Source of the DNA: Candidatus Gastranaerophilales bacterium
GTDB taxonomy: Bacteria > Cyanobacteriota > Vampirovibrionia > Gastranaerophilales > Gastranaerophilaceae
Assembly (NCBI GenBank): GCA_905235155.1
Contig: CAJOKJ010000007.1
Span: 1-64,000 of the forward strand
DNA: 64,000 nucleotides
Direction of reading: 5' to 3'
Shown in pieces: positions 1 through 12,737 of the stretch. Numbering within the stretch: the first letter of the stretch is position 1; each line of letters opens with the position of its first letter. The notes under the pieces were generated by a model. The model ran no database searches, was not told where the DNA came from, and was given only the letters and a program-made list of their open reading frames with translations. The position numbers and the translations under genes were made by a program.

Positions 1-2711
<2,711 letters not shown>

Positions 2712-3015
2712 AATATATTCATCCTTACGGATGAACATTGTAGTTATCATTGATGATTACGTATATCTTTTAGATAACAGTATTTCTCAATACTTTATAT
2801 ATCCATTAGATATATACGCTTATAATCTTATGCAATTTTCAATGTACAATTCAATGACGAGCATTGAAAGAGGAACAGTCTGAAAACATATACTTGAGAT
2901 TAAATCCTCCGCCGATACCAAAATTATTTAGTTAAAACTTATCGGTTTCATAGGATTTCGACCTTGGGATGTCGGTTTACTTATGCGACCTGTTGTCGCT
3001 ACCGAAATCTCCCTA
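2712..3015 (-). other. 16S-23S internal transcribed spacer without tRNA genes
   Basis: This spacer of about 300 nt lies between the 3' end of 16S and the 5' end of 23S. I searched both strands by eye for tRNA-Ile and tRNA-Ala signatures (T-arm GGTTCGAATCC, D-arm AGCTCAG) and found none. The stretch next to 23S is rich in short AT hairpins, probably part of the precursor processing stems. Confidence 0.75.
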
Positions 3016-4538
<1,523 letters not shown>

Positions 4539-4857
4539 CAGAAAGTTTATGTCCATCGTCCGTTGCGGCTAGCAACGAACTGCTCGACGTTGTTTTAACA
4601 CTAGCTTTTCGCTTGTGAATTTTTGTCCTAAATCATATTTTGTTAGAATCAACAAGTATATTTAGTCGTTTTCAGCTATTCTTTTTTCAATGTTCAATCT
4701 CTCTCGCCGATAACAAAACCTTAAGGTTTAAACCTTAATGATTAGCTCTTCCACTAATTCCATTTCGGCGGGTCGGAAACCGGCAGACATTAAAGTCTTT
4801 TTAATTGGGGCCGTTCCTCTAATTCCTAACGGATGTCATTAACACTCCGTACTTATT

Positions 4858-4885
4858 ATCTTACAACTTTATTTTTTTTTGTCAA
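4858..4885 (-). promoter_or_regulatory. rRNA operon promoter (sigma-70 type)
   Basis: On the minus strand a perfect -35 TTGACA (4880-4885) is followed 16 bp later by TAAGAT (4858-4863, 4/6 to TATAAT). Transcription would start near 4851 and read through a leader of about 310 nt (4539-4850) into 16S. The leader has no gene that I can support. Confidence 0.6.
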
Positions 4886-5062
4886 CCCATGTTTTAAAAA
4901 TTTTTTATAATTTGTTTACAAAAGTTTAAAGTAGTGTTCTTATTACAATTTATTCGTTTTTCAAGTTGACCAAAATGCTTGCTGTTACTCAATATTACAC
5001 ATGTATAAAAACACAATTGGACATTAAGATATATTAATTATTTTCTTTTTTTTTAAGTATAA

Positions 5063-5082
5063 TCTAATATATTTATATTAGA
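5063..5082. promoter_or_regulatory. Perfect palindrome upstream of the 5114 gene
   Basis: TCTAATATA-TT-TATATTAGA is a perfect inverted repeat with 9-bp arms. It lies 30 bp before the start codon of the next gene, in its promoter region. It could be an operator or a 5' hairpin; the sequence alone does not decide. Confidence 0.4.
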
Positions 5083-5113
5083 TAGTTATAATTTTTTATG
5101 AAGGAGATTTGAC

Positions 5114-5542
5114 ATGACTTTAAAAAATACATGCCTTTTAGCTGTAACGAGCATGCTTTTAACAACAGGATGTGCATTTGCAGACGGAAATGCATTTACA
5201 CCACTTAATTTTGACGATACTGCATATGCTGTACCTGCAAATTCTGCAAAAGCTACAGCTGTTAAAAACAATTCAACAGGTATTGTTGATACCAATGCAA
5301 CACAAGCACAAAACGGTATAGGTAATGCTGACTTGCAAACTGCCATTTCTAAAATTGATACGGCATTAGATGACATTCGCAACGAACAAAATACTTGTAA
5401 AGCAAAGTATGCTGAAATTGATAATCAATACAAATTTGTTAAAAACGAACGCAGTAATATGAAAAAGCAAATTCGTGCAAACGAAAAGAGAATTCGTGCT
5501 TTAACAAAAGCAAAGAATAACCTTGGTAAAAATGTTTTATAA
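5114..5542 (+). CDS. Secreted small coiled-coil protein, function unknown
   Basis: A 142 aa protein with an N-terminal signal peptide (hydrophobic 7-20). The site could be a degenerate lipobox (LTTGC, Cys at about 20) or a signal peptidase I site after AFA. The lipobox is weak because Leu is not at -3. Residues 30-75 are Ala/Asn/Thr-rich and low in order. The C-terminal half (about 76-142) is charged with heptad-like spacing, predicting a coiled coil. A strong ribosome site (AAGGAG) sits 8 nt before ATG. It is monocistronic, between a palindrome and a strong terminator. I do not recognise a family; a periplasmic or envelope role is inferred only from the signal peptide. Confidence 0.8.
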   Translation: MTLKNTCLLAVTSMLLTTGCAFADGNAFTPLNFDDTAYAVPANSAKATAVKNNSTGIVDTNATQAQNGIGNADLQTAISKIDTALDDIRNEQNTCKAKYAEIDNQYKFVKNERSNMKKQIRANEKRIRALTKAKNNLGKNVL

Positions 5543-5561
5543 TAAATAATTTAATAAATTT

Positions 5562-5594
5562 AAGCATGGGGCATGCCCCATGCTTTTTATTTTT
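5562..5594 (+). terminator. Rho-independent terminator
   Basis: A perfect stem AGCATGGGG-CATG-CCCCATGCT is followed by TTTTTATTTTT, directly after the 5114 gene. Confidence 0.9.
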
Positions 5595-5647
5595 ATAGAA
5601 CAATCAGATTATTGTTTTTAATTAATACATGTATAATAATATATATC

Positions 5648-6604
5648 ATGCAAAACATTTTAAATATTGAAAATTTAAACATGGGATTTAACACTGAAAA
5701 AGGCTTTAGACAAGCACTTTTTGATGTTTCTTTTTCTTTAAAAAAAGGTCAAACTCATGCTTTAGTTGGAGAATCCGGTTGCGGAAAATCCATGACCGCA
5801 ATGAGTATTTTAAAATTACTGCCTAAAAATGCAAACATCAGCAGCGGTAAAATTGTATATAACAATCAAAATTTGTTGGAATTTACAACAGAACAAATGC
5901 AAGATATAAGAGGTGCAAAAATCGCATTAATACCACAAGACCCCATGACATCACTTAATCCGCTTTATACAATTGGTAATCAATTAATTGAAGTTATAGA
6001 ATTACATCAAAATTTAAGGGGAGATGACGCAAAAAAAAGGGCTATTGAGGCTTTAAATAAGGTTCAGATACCATCAGCAGAAGAAAGATTTTACCAATAC
6101 CCGCATGAATTTTCCGGAGGTATGAAGCAGAGAGCCATTATTGCTATGGCTTTAGCATGTAATGCAGAAATTATTATTGCAGATGAACCTACAACAGCAC
6201 TTGATGTTACTATTCAGGCACAAATTATGAATTTACTTGCGGAAATAAAAAAAGAATACGGAACATCAATTTTATTAATTACCCATGACTTAGCGGTTGT
6301 CAGCCAAAATGCAGATGAAGTTTCAGTCATGTATTCGGGTAGAATTGTTGAAAATGCACCTACAAAAGAATTTTTTGAACATACAAATCATCCTTATTCT
6401 ATCGGTTTATTAAAATCCATACCTCAGGATAAAACACGAAAACTCTCTGCAATCAAAGGTCAACCTCCTTCAATAAACGAAGATATTAACGGTTGCAGAT
6501 TTCATAACAGATGTTCATTTAATATTCCAAATTTATGCAACAGAAAAGTTCCCGAATTAAAAGAAGTTGCACCTCTACATTGTTCGGCATGTTTTTTGAA
6601 TTAA
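5648..6604 (+). CDS. Oligopeptide/dipeptide ABC transporter ATP-binding protein (OppD/DppD family)
   Basis: A 318 aa ATPase. Walker A GESGCGKS lies at 41-48, a Q-loop at IPQDPMTSLNP, the ABC signature FSGGMKQR near 158, Walker B IIIADEPT near 178 and the switch His in ITHDL. The C-terminal oligopeptide-transporter extension carries its Cys cluster (CRFHNRC...CNRKVPE...HCSAC), which defines the Opp/Dpp subfamily and in relatives can bind an Fe-S cluster. It would energise peptide uptake at the inner membrane. No permease, binding protein or OppF partner is adjacent, so its partners are elsewhere. I chose the ATG at 5648 because homologues start at this point. There is no SD, and a -10-like AATAAT ends 7 nt before it, so the mRNA is probably leaderless. 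Confidence 0.92.
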   Translation: MQNILNIENLNMGFNTEKGFRQALFDVSFSLKKGQTHALVGESGCGKSMTAMSILKLLPKNANISSGKIVYNNQNLLEFTTEQMQDIRGAKIALIPQDPMTSLNPLYTIGNQLIEVIELHQNLRGDDAKKRAIEALNKVQIPSAEERFYQYPHEFSGGMKQRAIIAMALACNAEIIIADEPTTALDVTIQAQIMNLLAEIKKEYGTSILLITHDLAVVSQNADEVSVMYSGRIVENAPTKEFFEHTNHPYSIGLLKSIPQDKTRKLSAIKGQPPSINEDINGCRFHNRCSFNIPNLCNRKVPELKEVAPLHCSACFLN

Positions 6605-6660
6605 TAATTTGCCTTTTAGACAGTTATATGAGATAATCGGCTTAAAATAAAGGAGATATT

Positions 6661-7962
6661 ATGACTATCGAAATTAAGCCGTTACATGCTATTGTTTATA
6701 ATCAAGAAAAAGTAAACATGACTGATGTTATTGCACCACCTTATGATGTTATTTCAGACAGTTACAGAGATGAACTGGAAGCAAGAAGTGAATTTAACTT
6801 TGTAAAACTCATCCTTGCAAATAATTCAACTGATTTGAATGATGAAAATAACAGGTATAATGAAGCCTATAAAAATTATAAAAAATGGCTTAATGAAGGT
6901 ATTTTAGTAAAAACAGACAAACCTTGCATTTTATACGTAATTCAAAATTATGAAAAAAACGGTAAAAAAATTACAAGAAAAGGTTTTATTGCAAGAAACA
7001 GAATTGAAGACTTTTCAACAAAAAATATTTTACCTCACGAATATACAATGGGCGGGCCTAAAGAAGACAGATTAAATCTTACAAAAAAATGTAAAGCTAA
7101 CTTCTCACAAGTATTTTTAGTATATTCCGATCCTCAAAAACAAATTGAAAATGCAATAGATTACGCCCAAAAACCTTTTATAGACGTTACTGATGATTTG
7201 GGTGTTCAAAACATTGTTTATAAAATTGAGGATGAAAAGACTATTGATTTGATACAAAAAGTTTTAAGCGACAAAACTTGCCTTATAGCCGACGGTCATC
7301 ACAGATACGAAACAGCAATGAATTACAGAAATTTTGTCAATTCACAGGATGAAAACGACCCGACTAAATTCGTTATGAGTTATTTTACAAATTTGGAAGA
7401 CGATTTATTAATATTTCCTACTCACAGAATTTTAACCCGTTGGGTTGAACCTTATGTTTTACTTGAAAAAGTGAAAAAATATTTTGATGTTGTTGATTAT
7501 ACATTTGACGGCAAAAATAAAAAAGAAATTAAAACTCAATTCCTACAAGCAATTGAAGATGAATCCAAAAATCAAATTTCAATGGGCTTATACATGAAAA
7601 ATGTAAATAAATTTTATTTATTAAAACTCAGAGAAAATGTTAATAATATTCTTGATAAATACAAAGTTCCCGATGTATTAAAATCTCTTGATTTAATTGT
7701 TTTACACAAGACTATTATTTCAGAAGAACTTGGTTACACCCAAGAAGAACAAATGGCTCAAGACGGTATTTTATACATAAAACAAGAAGACGAAGCATTT
7801 GATATGATTGATATGGGTAAAGCAGAAGCATCATTTATTATGGCTTATCCAAAAATTCAAGATATAAAAAGAATATCCGAAGCCGGTGAAAGAATGCCTC
7901 AAAAATCAACTTACTTTTATCCAAAATTACTTTCCGGAATTGTAATTAATCCACTTGATTAA
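6661..7962 (+). CDS. DUF1015 family protein
   Basis: A 433 aa cytosolic protein of the DUF1015 family. Recognisable blocks are IAPPYDVIS near 22-30, the central IADGHHRYETAMNYR near 215 and the late TFFPKL-like TYFYPKLLSGIVINPL at the C terminus. Length matches the family. No enzymatic activity is firmly assigned to the family; the conserved DGHHR block suggests a catalytic or binding site. It has a strong ribosome site (AAAGGAG) and stands alone between an ABC ATPase and a convergent regulator, ending at a terminator hairpin. Confidence 0.9.
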   Translation: MTIEIKPLHAIVYNQEKVNMTDVIAPPYDVISDSYRDELEARSEFNFVKLILANNSTDLNDENNRYNEAYKNYKKWLNEGILVKTDKPCILYVIQNYEKNGKKITRKGFIARNRIEDFSTKNILPHEYTMGGPKEDRLNLTKKCKANFSQVFLVYSDPQKQIENAIDYAQKPFIDVTDDLGVQNIVYKIEDEKTIDLIQKVLSDKTCLIADGHHRYETAMNYRNFVNSQDENDPTKFVMSYFTNLEDDLLIFPTHRILTRWVEPYVLLEKVKKYFDVVDYTFDGKNKKEIKTQFLQAIEDESKNQISMGLYMKNVNKFYLLKLRENVNNILDKYKVPDVLKSLDLIVLHKTIISEELGYTQEEQMAQDGILYIKQEDEAFDMIDMGKAEASFIMAYPKIQDIKRISEAGERMPQKSTYFYPKLLSGIVINPLD

Positions 7963-7986
7963 TTAATATCATTTTAAAATACTAAA

Positions 7987-8015
7987 AAGCACTGATTTAA
8001 TAAAAATCGGTGCTT
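7987..8015. terminator. Bidirectional terminator between convergent genes
   Basis: AAGCACTGATTT-aataa-AAATCGGTGCTT forms a 12-bp stem with one G-T pair. On the minus strand it is followed by TTTTT, so it serves the regulator at 8019 best. It can also end transcripts from the DUF1015 gene. Confidence 0.7.
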
Positions 8016-8018
8016 ATA

Positions 8019-8333
8019 TTATTCAACCAATGCTTTAACAATTTTATATACATCTTCTATTTTTTGAGGATTATCATTTAATATTAAATTTATTTCAGAT
8101 AATAAATTTTTTGGCTGTTGCTTGTGTTCAAATTTAAAAACATCAATAAAAGTTACATCAAGAACTTTTATAATATTTTCTAATGTCTGAAATGAAGGAT
8201 AATTTCTTCCATTTTCAATATTGCTTATTGAAGCAGGTTCAACATTACAAAATTCTGCAAGTTGTTCTTGTTTTAGACCCTTTCTTTTTCTTAATTCCTG
8301 AAGTCTTTTACCCAAAAGTTTTTTATTATCCAT
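8019..8333 (-). CDS. XRE-family helix-turn-helix regulator
   Basis: A 104 aa protein whose first 65 residues form an HTH_3/XRE domain. It contains LRKRKGLKQEQLAEFCNVEP (recognition region) and SISNIENGRNYPSFQTLENI. The C-terminal 40 residues are a short helical tail (INLILNDNPQKIEDVYKIV) of unknown role. It likely binds DNA as a dimer. There is no obvious partner gene; downstream is a terminator. Upstream of it lies a decayed pilin fragment on the other strand. Confidence 0.85.
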   Translation of the reverse strand: MDNKKLLGKRLQELRKRKGLKQEQLAEFCNVEPASISNIENGRNYPSFQTLENIIKVLDVTFIDVFKFEHKQQPKNLLSEINLILNDNPQKIEDVYKIVKALVE

Positions 8334-8355
8334 AATTTGTCTTTCTATGCTGTAA

Positions 8356-8568
8356 ACATTTTCTTATGTTAAAAAAGACAAGCTTCATATAAATAAATAT
8401 TACGACAATCCTTCCCATTTTAGTAGAATTTATTATGATGATGCAAGTATAACGGCATCATGGGTAATGAGGTATGGTAACATGGATTATTTAAAAACTG
8501 ATAGTAGTGGTAAATGTCCTGACGGAAAAACTATTTTAGATGGTACTTCAAACATTACTTGTAAATAA
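8356..8568 (+). pseudogene. 5'-truncated type IV pilin-like tail (no start codon, no prepilin leader)
   Basis: An open frame of 70 codons that starts after a stop at 8353 and has no start codon. It ends with ASWVMRYGNMDYLKTDSS then GKCPDGKTIL and a final TCK before TAA. This type of C terminus, with Trp-Val, NMDYLK and a C-terminal cysteine pair, is seen in pilin-like proteins of this lineage (from memory). The hydrophobic N-terminal helix and prepilin peptidase site are absent. A near-identical tail occurs at 46747-46850. It is either a decay remnant or a silent cassette. Confidence 0.6.
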
Positions 8569-8569
8569 C

Positions 8570-8598
8570 AAAAACCCGATTGCTTTGCAATCGGGTTT
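8570..8598 (-). terminator. Terminator of the rpmI-rplT operon
   Basis: Read on the minus strand, AACCCGATTGC-AAA-GCAATCGGGTT is followed by TTTGTT. The stem is an 11-bp perfect match, 29 nt after the rplT stop codon. Confidence 0.85.
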
Positions 8599-8626
8599 AA
8601 AGTTTAAAAATTAATCTTAATGCTTA

Positions 8627-8977
8627 TTAAACAGCAGCTTTTGCAGTTTCCAATACTACTTGGAATGCTTCTTTGTCATTTACTGCCAAGTCAGCAAGCA
8701 TTTTTCTGTTTACAACAATGTTAGCTTTTTTGCAAGCGTTTACAAATCTTGAATAACTCATGCCGTTTTCTCTAACAGCTGCGTTAATTCTTACAATCCA
8801 TAATCTTCTCATGTTGCGTTTTGTAGCTTTTCTGTCTCTGTAAGCATATTTTAAAGCCTTCATAACTGCAATGTTAGCAACTTTAAATATTCTGCTTCTT
8901 GCACCTTTGAAACCTTTAGCTAATTTTAAGATTTTTTTATGTCTGTTACGACATACATTACCACGTTTTACTCTCAT
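8627..8977 (-). CDS. rplT: 50S ribosomal protein L20
   Basis: 116 aa, the usual length. The N terminus [20 protein letters not shown] and [20 protein letters not shown] are the L20 signatures. L20 binds 23S rRNA early in large-subunit assembly and in many bacteria represses its own operon. It lies 13 nt after rpmI. The usual first gene, infC, is not present upstream. Confidence 0.98.
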   Translation of the reverse strand: MRVKRGNVCRNRHKKILKLAKGFKGARSRIFKVANIAVMKALKYAYRDRKATKRNMRRLWIVRINAAVRENGMSYSRFVNACKKANIVVNRKMLADLAVNDKEAFQVVLETAKAAV

Positions 8978-8990
8978 TGTTCACTCACTC

Positions 8991-9200
8991 CTATCTTGAA
9001 TACTTTTTGTACGGTAATTCTTTTGAAACTAAATCTACTTGTGAAGCAGCAATTTCAGTTGTTTTGAATAACTTTCTCTTTCTGCTTGCAGATTTGTTTG
9101 CAAGTAAGTGACCAATACCGGCTTTTCTGCGGGTAATTTTACCTGTGCCTGTTACTTTGTAACGTTTTGCACCGGATTTGTGTGTTTTCATTTTTGGCAT
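8991..9200 (-). CDS. rpmI: 50S ribosomal protein L35
   Basis: 69 aa. MPKMKTHKSGAKRYKVTGTG is the L35 N terminus. A longer frame extends upstream to 9230, but ATG at 9200 is the start: it matches the family and has GGAG 8 nt before it. The first gene of a two-gene operon with rplT. Confidence 0.97.
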   Translation of the reverse strand: MPKMKTHKSGAKRYKVTGTGKITRRKAGIGHLLANKSASRKRKLFKTTEIAASQVDLVSKELPYKKYSR

Positions 9201-9270
9201 TTTGTTTCTCCTTTTCTTTGCGTTAAGCATGGCATACCAACGCCATAACTTACGTCTTACGTGTATAAAA

Positions 9271-9298
9271 ATTCTACTATATAAAATTTTTTTTGCAA
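9271..9298 (-). promoter_or_regulatory. Promoter of rpmI-rplT with a structured leader
   Basis: On the minus strand TTGCAA (9293-9298), 16 bp, TAGAAT (9271-9276). The 65-nt leader contains a hairpin ATGGCGTTGGTATGCCAT (9229-9246). In other bacteria L20 represses this operon by binding a structured leader; whether this hairpin serves that role is inference. Confidence 0.6.
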
Positions 9299-9327
9299 GA
9301 GGTCATTTTATATAATTATTATATGTA

Positions 9328-10026
9328 TTAAAGTTTTAACAAGTCTTTTTCTAAAAAATCTTTTAATTCAATCGTTGAATTTAAGACTGCATAAGCTCCT
9401 TCAGATTTTAGGCGGTCAATAAGCGTTTGAGATTTGTCTTGAGGCGGAAGGCAACCAATACCAAGTACACCTGCTGCATTTGCGGCTCTCATATCATCAA
9501 CCGTATCACCCATATAATAAATTCTATCGCTTGTTACATTTGATTTAATTATATTTGCACCTTTTGGATCAGGTTTTTGATGCCCTTCTCCAACAGAATC
9601 AAATCCTATAATTTGGGAAAAATAATCTATTATTCCAAATCTTTTTAACGTATGTTTTGCTTCGTATTCATAACGACCTGTAAACACGGTTAAATTATAA
9701 CTTTTAGACAAATCTTCTACATATTCTTTATTTAAAATAGGTTCTTCTATATTAATATAACCTTCATAATTTTCGTTGCAGTATCTTGTAAAATAAAAAT
9801 CCTGTATAGCCTTATATTCAACATTATACCCGCCTCGTTCAAATAATAATTTCAAAATATCCCAATCATTATTGTATCCGCCTGATCGCTTAATCGGTAT
9901 AACATCTTTTTCATAAGTTATGGTATCGCCTGAAAAATAATTATAACAATCAACAAGCAATTTACAATAAGAATTTCTTGTATCTACAAGAACACCATCC
10001 ATATCAAAGATTAAAGTAGGCTGCAT
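9328..10026 (-). CDS. HAD-superfamily phosphatase (subfamily IA)
   Basis: A 232 aa soluble hydrolase. The four HAD motifs are visible: motif I FDMDGVLVDT (residues 7-16, nucleophile Asp8), motif II FTGR, motif III Lys in HQKPDPKG and motif IV MGDTVDDMRAA. A helical cap lies between motifs I and II (about 17-95). It resembles the HAD-IA group close to HisB-type or phosphoglycolate phosphatases; the substrate cannot be read from sequence. It is divergent from the amidase at 10067, with only 40 bp between the starts. Confidence 0.88.
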   Translation of the reverse strand: MQPTLIFDMDGVLVDTRNSYCKLLVDCYNYFSGDTITYEKDVIPIKRSGGYNNDWDILKLLFERGGYNVEYKAIQDFYFTRYCNENYEGYINIEEPILNKEYVEDLSKSYNLTVFTGRYEYEAKHTLKRFGIIDYFSQIIGFDSVGEGHQKPDPKGANIIKSNVTSDRIYYMGDTVDDMRAANAAGVLGIGCLPPQDKSQTLIDRLKSEGAYAVLNSTIELKDFLEKDLLKL

Positions 10027-10066
10027 AGTGGATTTCCTTTATTTAGTAATTTACTATAATCATAAC

Positions 10067-11476
10067 ATGAAGAAAATTTTATTCACAATCATAAGTACTT
10101 TTTTATTTTGTCAAACTGTTTATGCACTGGATGTTGTATATCCGACATCAGCGTATTCAAAAATAAATTCTCCTGCAACTTTTTTTGTAGGTGCTGTCAA
10201 AGTCGGTGATACATTATCAATAAATAATGAAGAAATACCTATACACAGAACAGGTGCATTTGCACAGTCAGTAAAATTAGCACCTGGCAGAAATGAATTT
10301 GTCTTAACTTCTGAAAGCGGTACTAAAACTTATGTTATAGAAAGACCACTGCTAAGTGGCACGTTTAAACCTGCTGTTTTTCATAAATATAACCTACCTA
10401 TGACTGTTGAAGTTTCAAGAACGGGAGCACCATTAAGAACAACTGCCGTTCAGGAAGGTATAAACCGAATTTCTCATTTTCAAAAAGGTATGCAACTTAA
10501 AACAGTTGGTGAATTAGGCAATATGTACAAAGTTGAGCTTTCACCATCTCAACAGGCATGGATAGCAAAATCAGACGTTAAAATGAAGGCAGAACCTTAC
10601 GAAAAAGCGTTTTTATTTGATTATCGTGATGGAGAAACAGATACAGATTACATTTACGAATTTGCGTTATCTAAAAAAACACCTTACTCAATAACCGAAG
10701 GCGATATAATGACATTAAAAATATTTAATGTTGGTGCAAATGATGACAATACAGCAGTATTTAAAATAACACTAAATCAAAGATTAATGGGTTACAGTCT
10801 TGAATATCACGGTGATACATTGGTTTTAAAAATAAAAAAAGAACCAAATTTAAAACGTGCAAAAAAATTACCGCTTAAAAATATCAAAATAGTTGTTGAT
10901 GCAGGTCACGGAGGCAAAGAACTTGGTGCAATCGGATGTTGCAGAAATTATGAAAAAGATTTCAATTTGTCTATTTCAAGATATCTGGAAGAAGATTTAA
11001 AAAAAATGGGTGCAAATGTCTTTATGACAAGATATTCCGACAGATATGTATCATTGAATGACAGAGTTAAATATACAAATGAAAAAGATGCACAAATTTT
11101 TGTAAGCATTCATGCAAATTCACTTCACGATAGCAAAAATCCTCAAAAACACAGAGGCTCAAGTGCGTATTATTATTATGATGAAGCAAGACCTTTGACA
11201 GAAGCTATATTAAACTCGGTTGGTCGTTCAATGAATATAAATATAGAAGGAATTAAACAGGCAAGTTTTGCTGTTGTTCGTAATACATCAGCTGTCAGCG
11301 TACTTGTTGAAACAGCTTATGTAATTAACCCTTATGACAACGAATTGTTGATGACAGATAATTTCAGAAAAAAATATGCACAATCAGTTGCAGAAGGCAT
11401 AAAAGACTATGTTTGGCTAAACCAAACACGTGTAAGCCGCCATAAACACAAAATCAAATTTGAAAAAATCAGTTAG
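10067..11476 (+). CDS. N-acetylmuramoyl-L-alanine amidase (Amidase_3), secreted
   Basis: 469 aa. Signal peptide 1-21 (MKKILFTIISTFLFC...YA). Residues 22-270 contain SH3-like and beta-rich segments that may form an AMIN-type or cell-wall-binding region. The catalytic Amidase_3 domain starts at VVDAGHGGKELGAIG (Zn His in DAGHGG), with a metal-binding glutamate expected near NYEKDFNLSI, SIHANS (second His) and VLVETAYVINP (catalytic Glu) near the end. It cleaves the lactyl-amide bond of peptidoglycan in the periplasm, for example during cell separation. I placed the start at 10067 (signal peptide begins there). TATAAT at 10055-10060 ends 6 nt before ATG and there is no SD, so the message is probably leaderless. 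Confidence 0.92.
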   Translation: MKKILFTIISTFLFCQTVYALDVVYPTSAYSKINSPATFFVGAVKVGDTLSINNEEIPIHRTGAFAQSVKLAPGRNEFVLTSESGTKTYVIERPLLSGTFKPAVFHKYNLPMTVEVSRTGAPLRTTAVQEGINRISHFQKGMQLKTVGELGNMYKVELSPSQQAWIAKSDVKMKAEPYEKAFLFDYRDGETDTDYIYEFALSKKTPYSITEGDIMTLKIFNVGANDDNTAVFKITLNQRLMGYSLEYHGDTLVLKIKKEPNLKRAKKLPLKNIKIVVDAGHGGKELGAIGCCRNYEKDFNLSISRYLEEDLKKMGANVFMTRYSDRYVSLNDRVKYTNEKDAQIFVSIHANSLHDSKNPQKHRGSSAYYYYDEARPLTEAILNSVGRSMNINIEGIKQASFAVVRNTSAVSVLVETAYVINPYDNELLMTDNFRKKYAQSVAEGIKDYVWLNQTRVSRHKHKIKFEKIS

Positions 11477-11478
11477 AA

Positions 11479-11724
11479 TGTCCTACTCGGACAGATGAAA
11501 AAAATCGCCCTTTGCGGAATGAGCCATAATTGTTATGTTCTGTGGCGATTAGTCCGCATTGTCTGAACAACGTCATTTTGTGTGAGTTTGCGGACTTGAT
11601 ACAGAACATTTACAGATTATGAGCGAATGAAGTACATGGCAGTAGTTTCTTTGCTCCACGTTTCTTTGCGGTCAAAGAAATGTGGAAAGTAAAAACCAAA
11701 AGTTCCCTACGTACGAGTAGGACA
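11479..11724. mobile_element. MITE-like element, 246 bp, with 11-bp terminal inverted repeats
   Basis: TGTCCTACTCG at 11479-11489 is exactly inverted at 11714-11724. The interior is richer in G+C than the neighbours and has no long reading frame. It contains internal complementary blocks such as TTTCTTTG...CAAAGAAA. I see no clear target-site duplication. It fits a non-autonomous insertion sequence derivative or a dispersed repeat lying between the amidase and the convergent SIMPL gene. Confidence 0.55.
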
Positions 11725-11768
11725 TTTATAATTTAAAATTTATCAACTATTTATTTAATTATAAATTA

Positions 11769-12497
11769 TTATTTTATTGCAAACGTTACATTTGCAACTG
11801 CTGTTACTTTCTTTTCAATTGAAGAAAGGTCATTGTAACCCGAATCGCTTACATCATTTGAATCAACAGGTGTAATTTGGAAAACACCCATTTTTGCAGA
11901 ACGAATTTTTCCTAATCTGTTGTGATTTGATTTTAACATTGATTTTGCTCTGTTTCTTGCATCAGTTGTTGCCTGTTGCAGTAATTTAACTTTCAAGTCA
12001 GCAAGTTTTGAGTAATGATACTGAGGTTCTTCGTAACTTGAAATATTAATACCTTTTTCTGTTAATTCCTGATATGATGTTGAAAGGTCTTTAATTTTTT
12101 CAACATCCTTTGAAGAAATTTTTATCGGTTGTTCATAAGTATAATAATCAATTAATCCTGAAACTGAACCGTTTGGATTTGTTTTGTAAGTTTCATAACT
12201 GTTTGCAAGTTTTATTTCAATTTGATCTTTTGTAAACCCTTTTGATAAAATATATTGTTCAACAACAGGTAATTGTTCTTTAATTTTTTTGTATGCTTGA
12301 AGTTTTGTAGCTTCCCTTGATTTTATTGAAAAAGTCCAGTTTGCTGAATCCGATTTAACAATTTCATAAGCAGAACCTGTTACGGAAATGCTGTCTTTTG
12401 AAAGATTTGTTGTTGAAATTAGTGCTGCAAATATTAAACCTATTGCAAGACATACACCTAAAATTGCAAGTTGAAAATCTTTAAATTTTTCGTACAT
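11769..12497 (-). CDS. SIMPL domain protein (DUF541)
   Basis: 242 aa. One N-terminal membrane helix (about 10-30) serves as a signal anchor. The rest matches SIMPL/DUF541 proteins: SISVTGSAYEIVKSDSA near the start, LSSYQELTEKGINIS in the middle and a closing VTAVANVTFAIK strand. Relatives such as BP26 and YggE are periplasmic, form ring oligomers, and have been linked to oxidative stress; the molecular function is not settled. It is translationally close (2 nt) to the upstream 65 aa gene, so the pair is an operon. Confidence 0.88.
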   Translation of the reverse strand: MYEKFKDFQLAILGVCLAIGLIFAALISTTNLSKDSISVTGSAYEIVKSDSANWTFSIKSREATKLQAYKKIKEQLPVVEQYILSKGFTKDQIEIKLANSYETYKTNPNGSVSGLIDYYTYEQPIKISSKDVEKIKDLSTSYQELTEKGINISSYEEPQYHYSKLADLKVKLLQQATTDARNRAKSMLKSNHNRLGKIRSAKMGVFQITPVDSNDVSDSGYNDLSSIEKKVTAVANVTFAIK

Positions 12498-12499
12498 AA

Positions 12500-12697
12500 T
12501 TAACCTCTTTCTACAACTGTTGCAATTAATTCACCGTAATTATTTACATGCCCGTCAGTTTCTTTAATCTCATAATAAATTGTAGGGTCTTCTGCTTTTG
12601 CTTTTTTTGCGGCTGCTCTTGCATCGTCAATTTCATTGTATTCACCCTCTAAATCAGGTGCAAATGATGTTTCTTTTTCTATAAATAATTGATACAT
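12500..12697 (-). CDS. Small acidic protein of unknown function
   Basis: 65 aa, charged, with a run of alternating Ala/Lys/Asp (about 27-40) that should form a helix, flanked by beta-like ends. No signal peptide or membrane segment. It has a good ribosome site (GGAGGAAG) before ATG. It ends 2 nt before the SIMPL gene, so the two are co-transcribed. I do not recognise a family. Confidence 0.75.
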   Translation of the reverse strand: MYQLFIEKETSFAPDLEGEYNEIDDARAAAKKAKAEDPTIYYEIKETDGHVNNYGELIATVVERG

Positions 12698-12737
12698 TTT
12701 TCTTCCTCCTTTTTCTATTTACATTATAATACGAAAA

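Noticed and set aside
2712-3015. tRNA-Ile or tRNA-Ala in the rRNA spacer
   Set aside because: No T-arm or D-arm signature on either strand.
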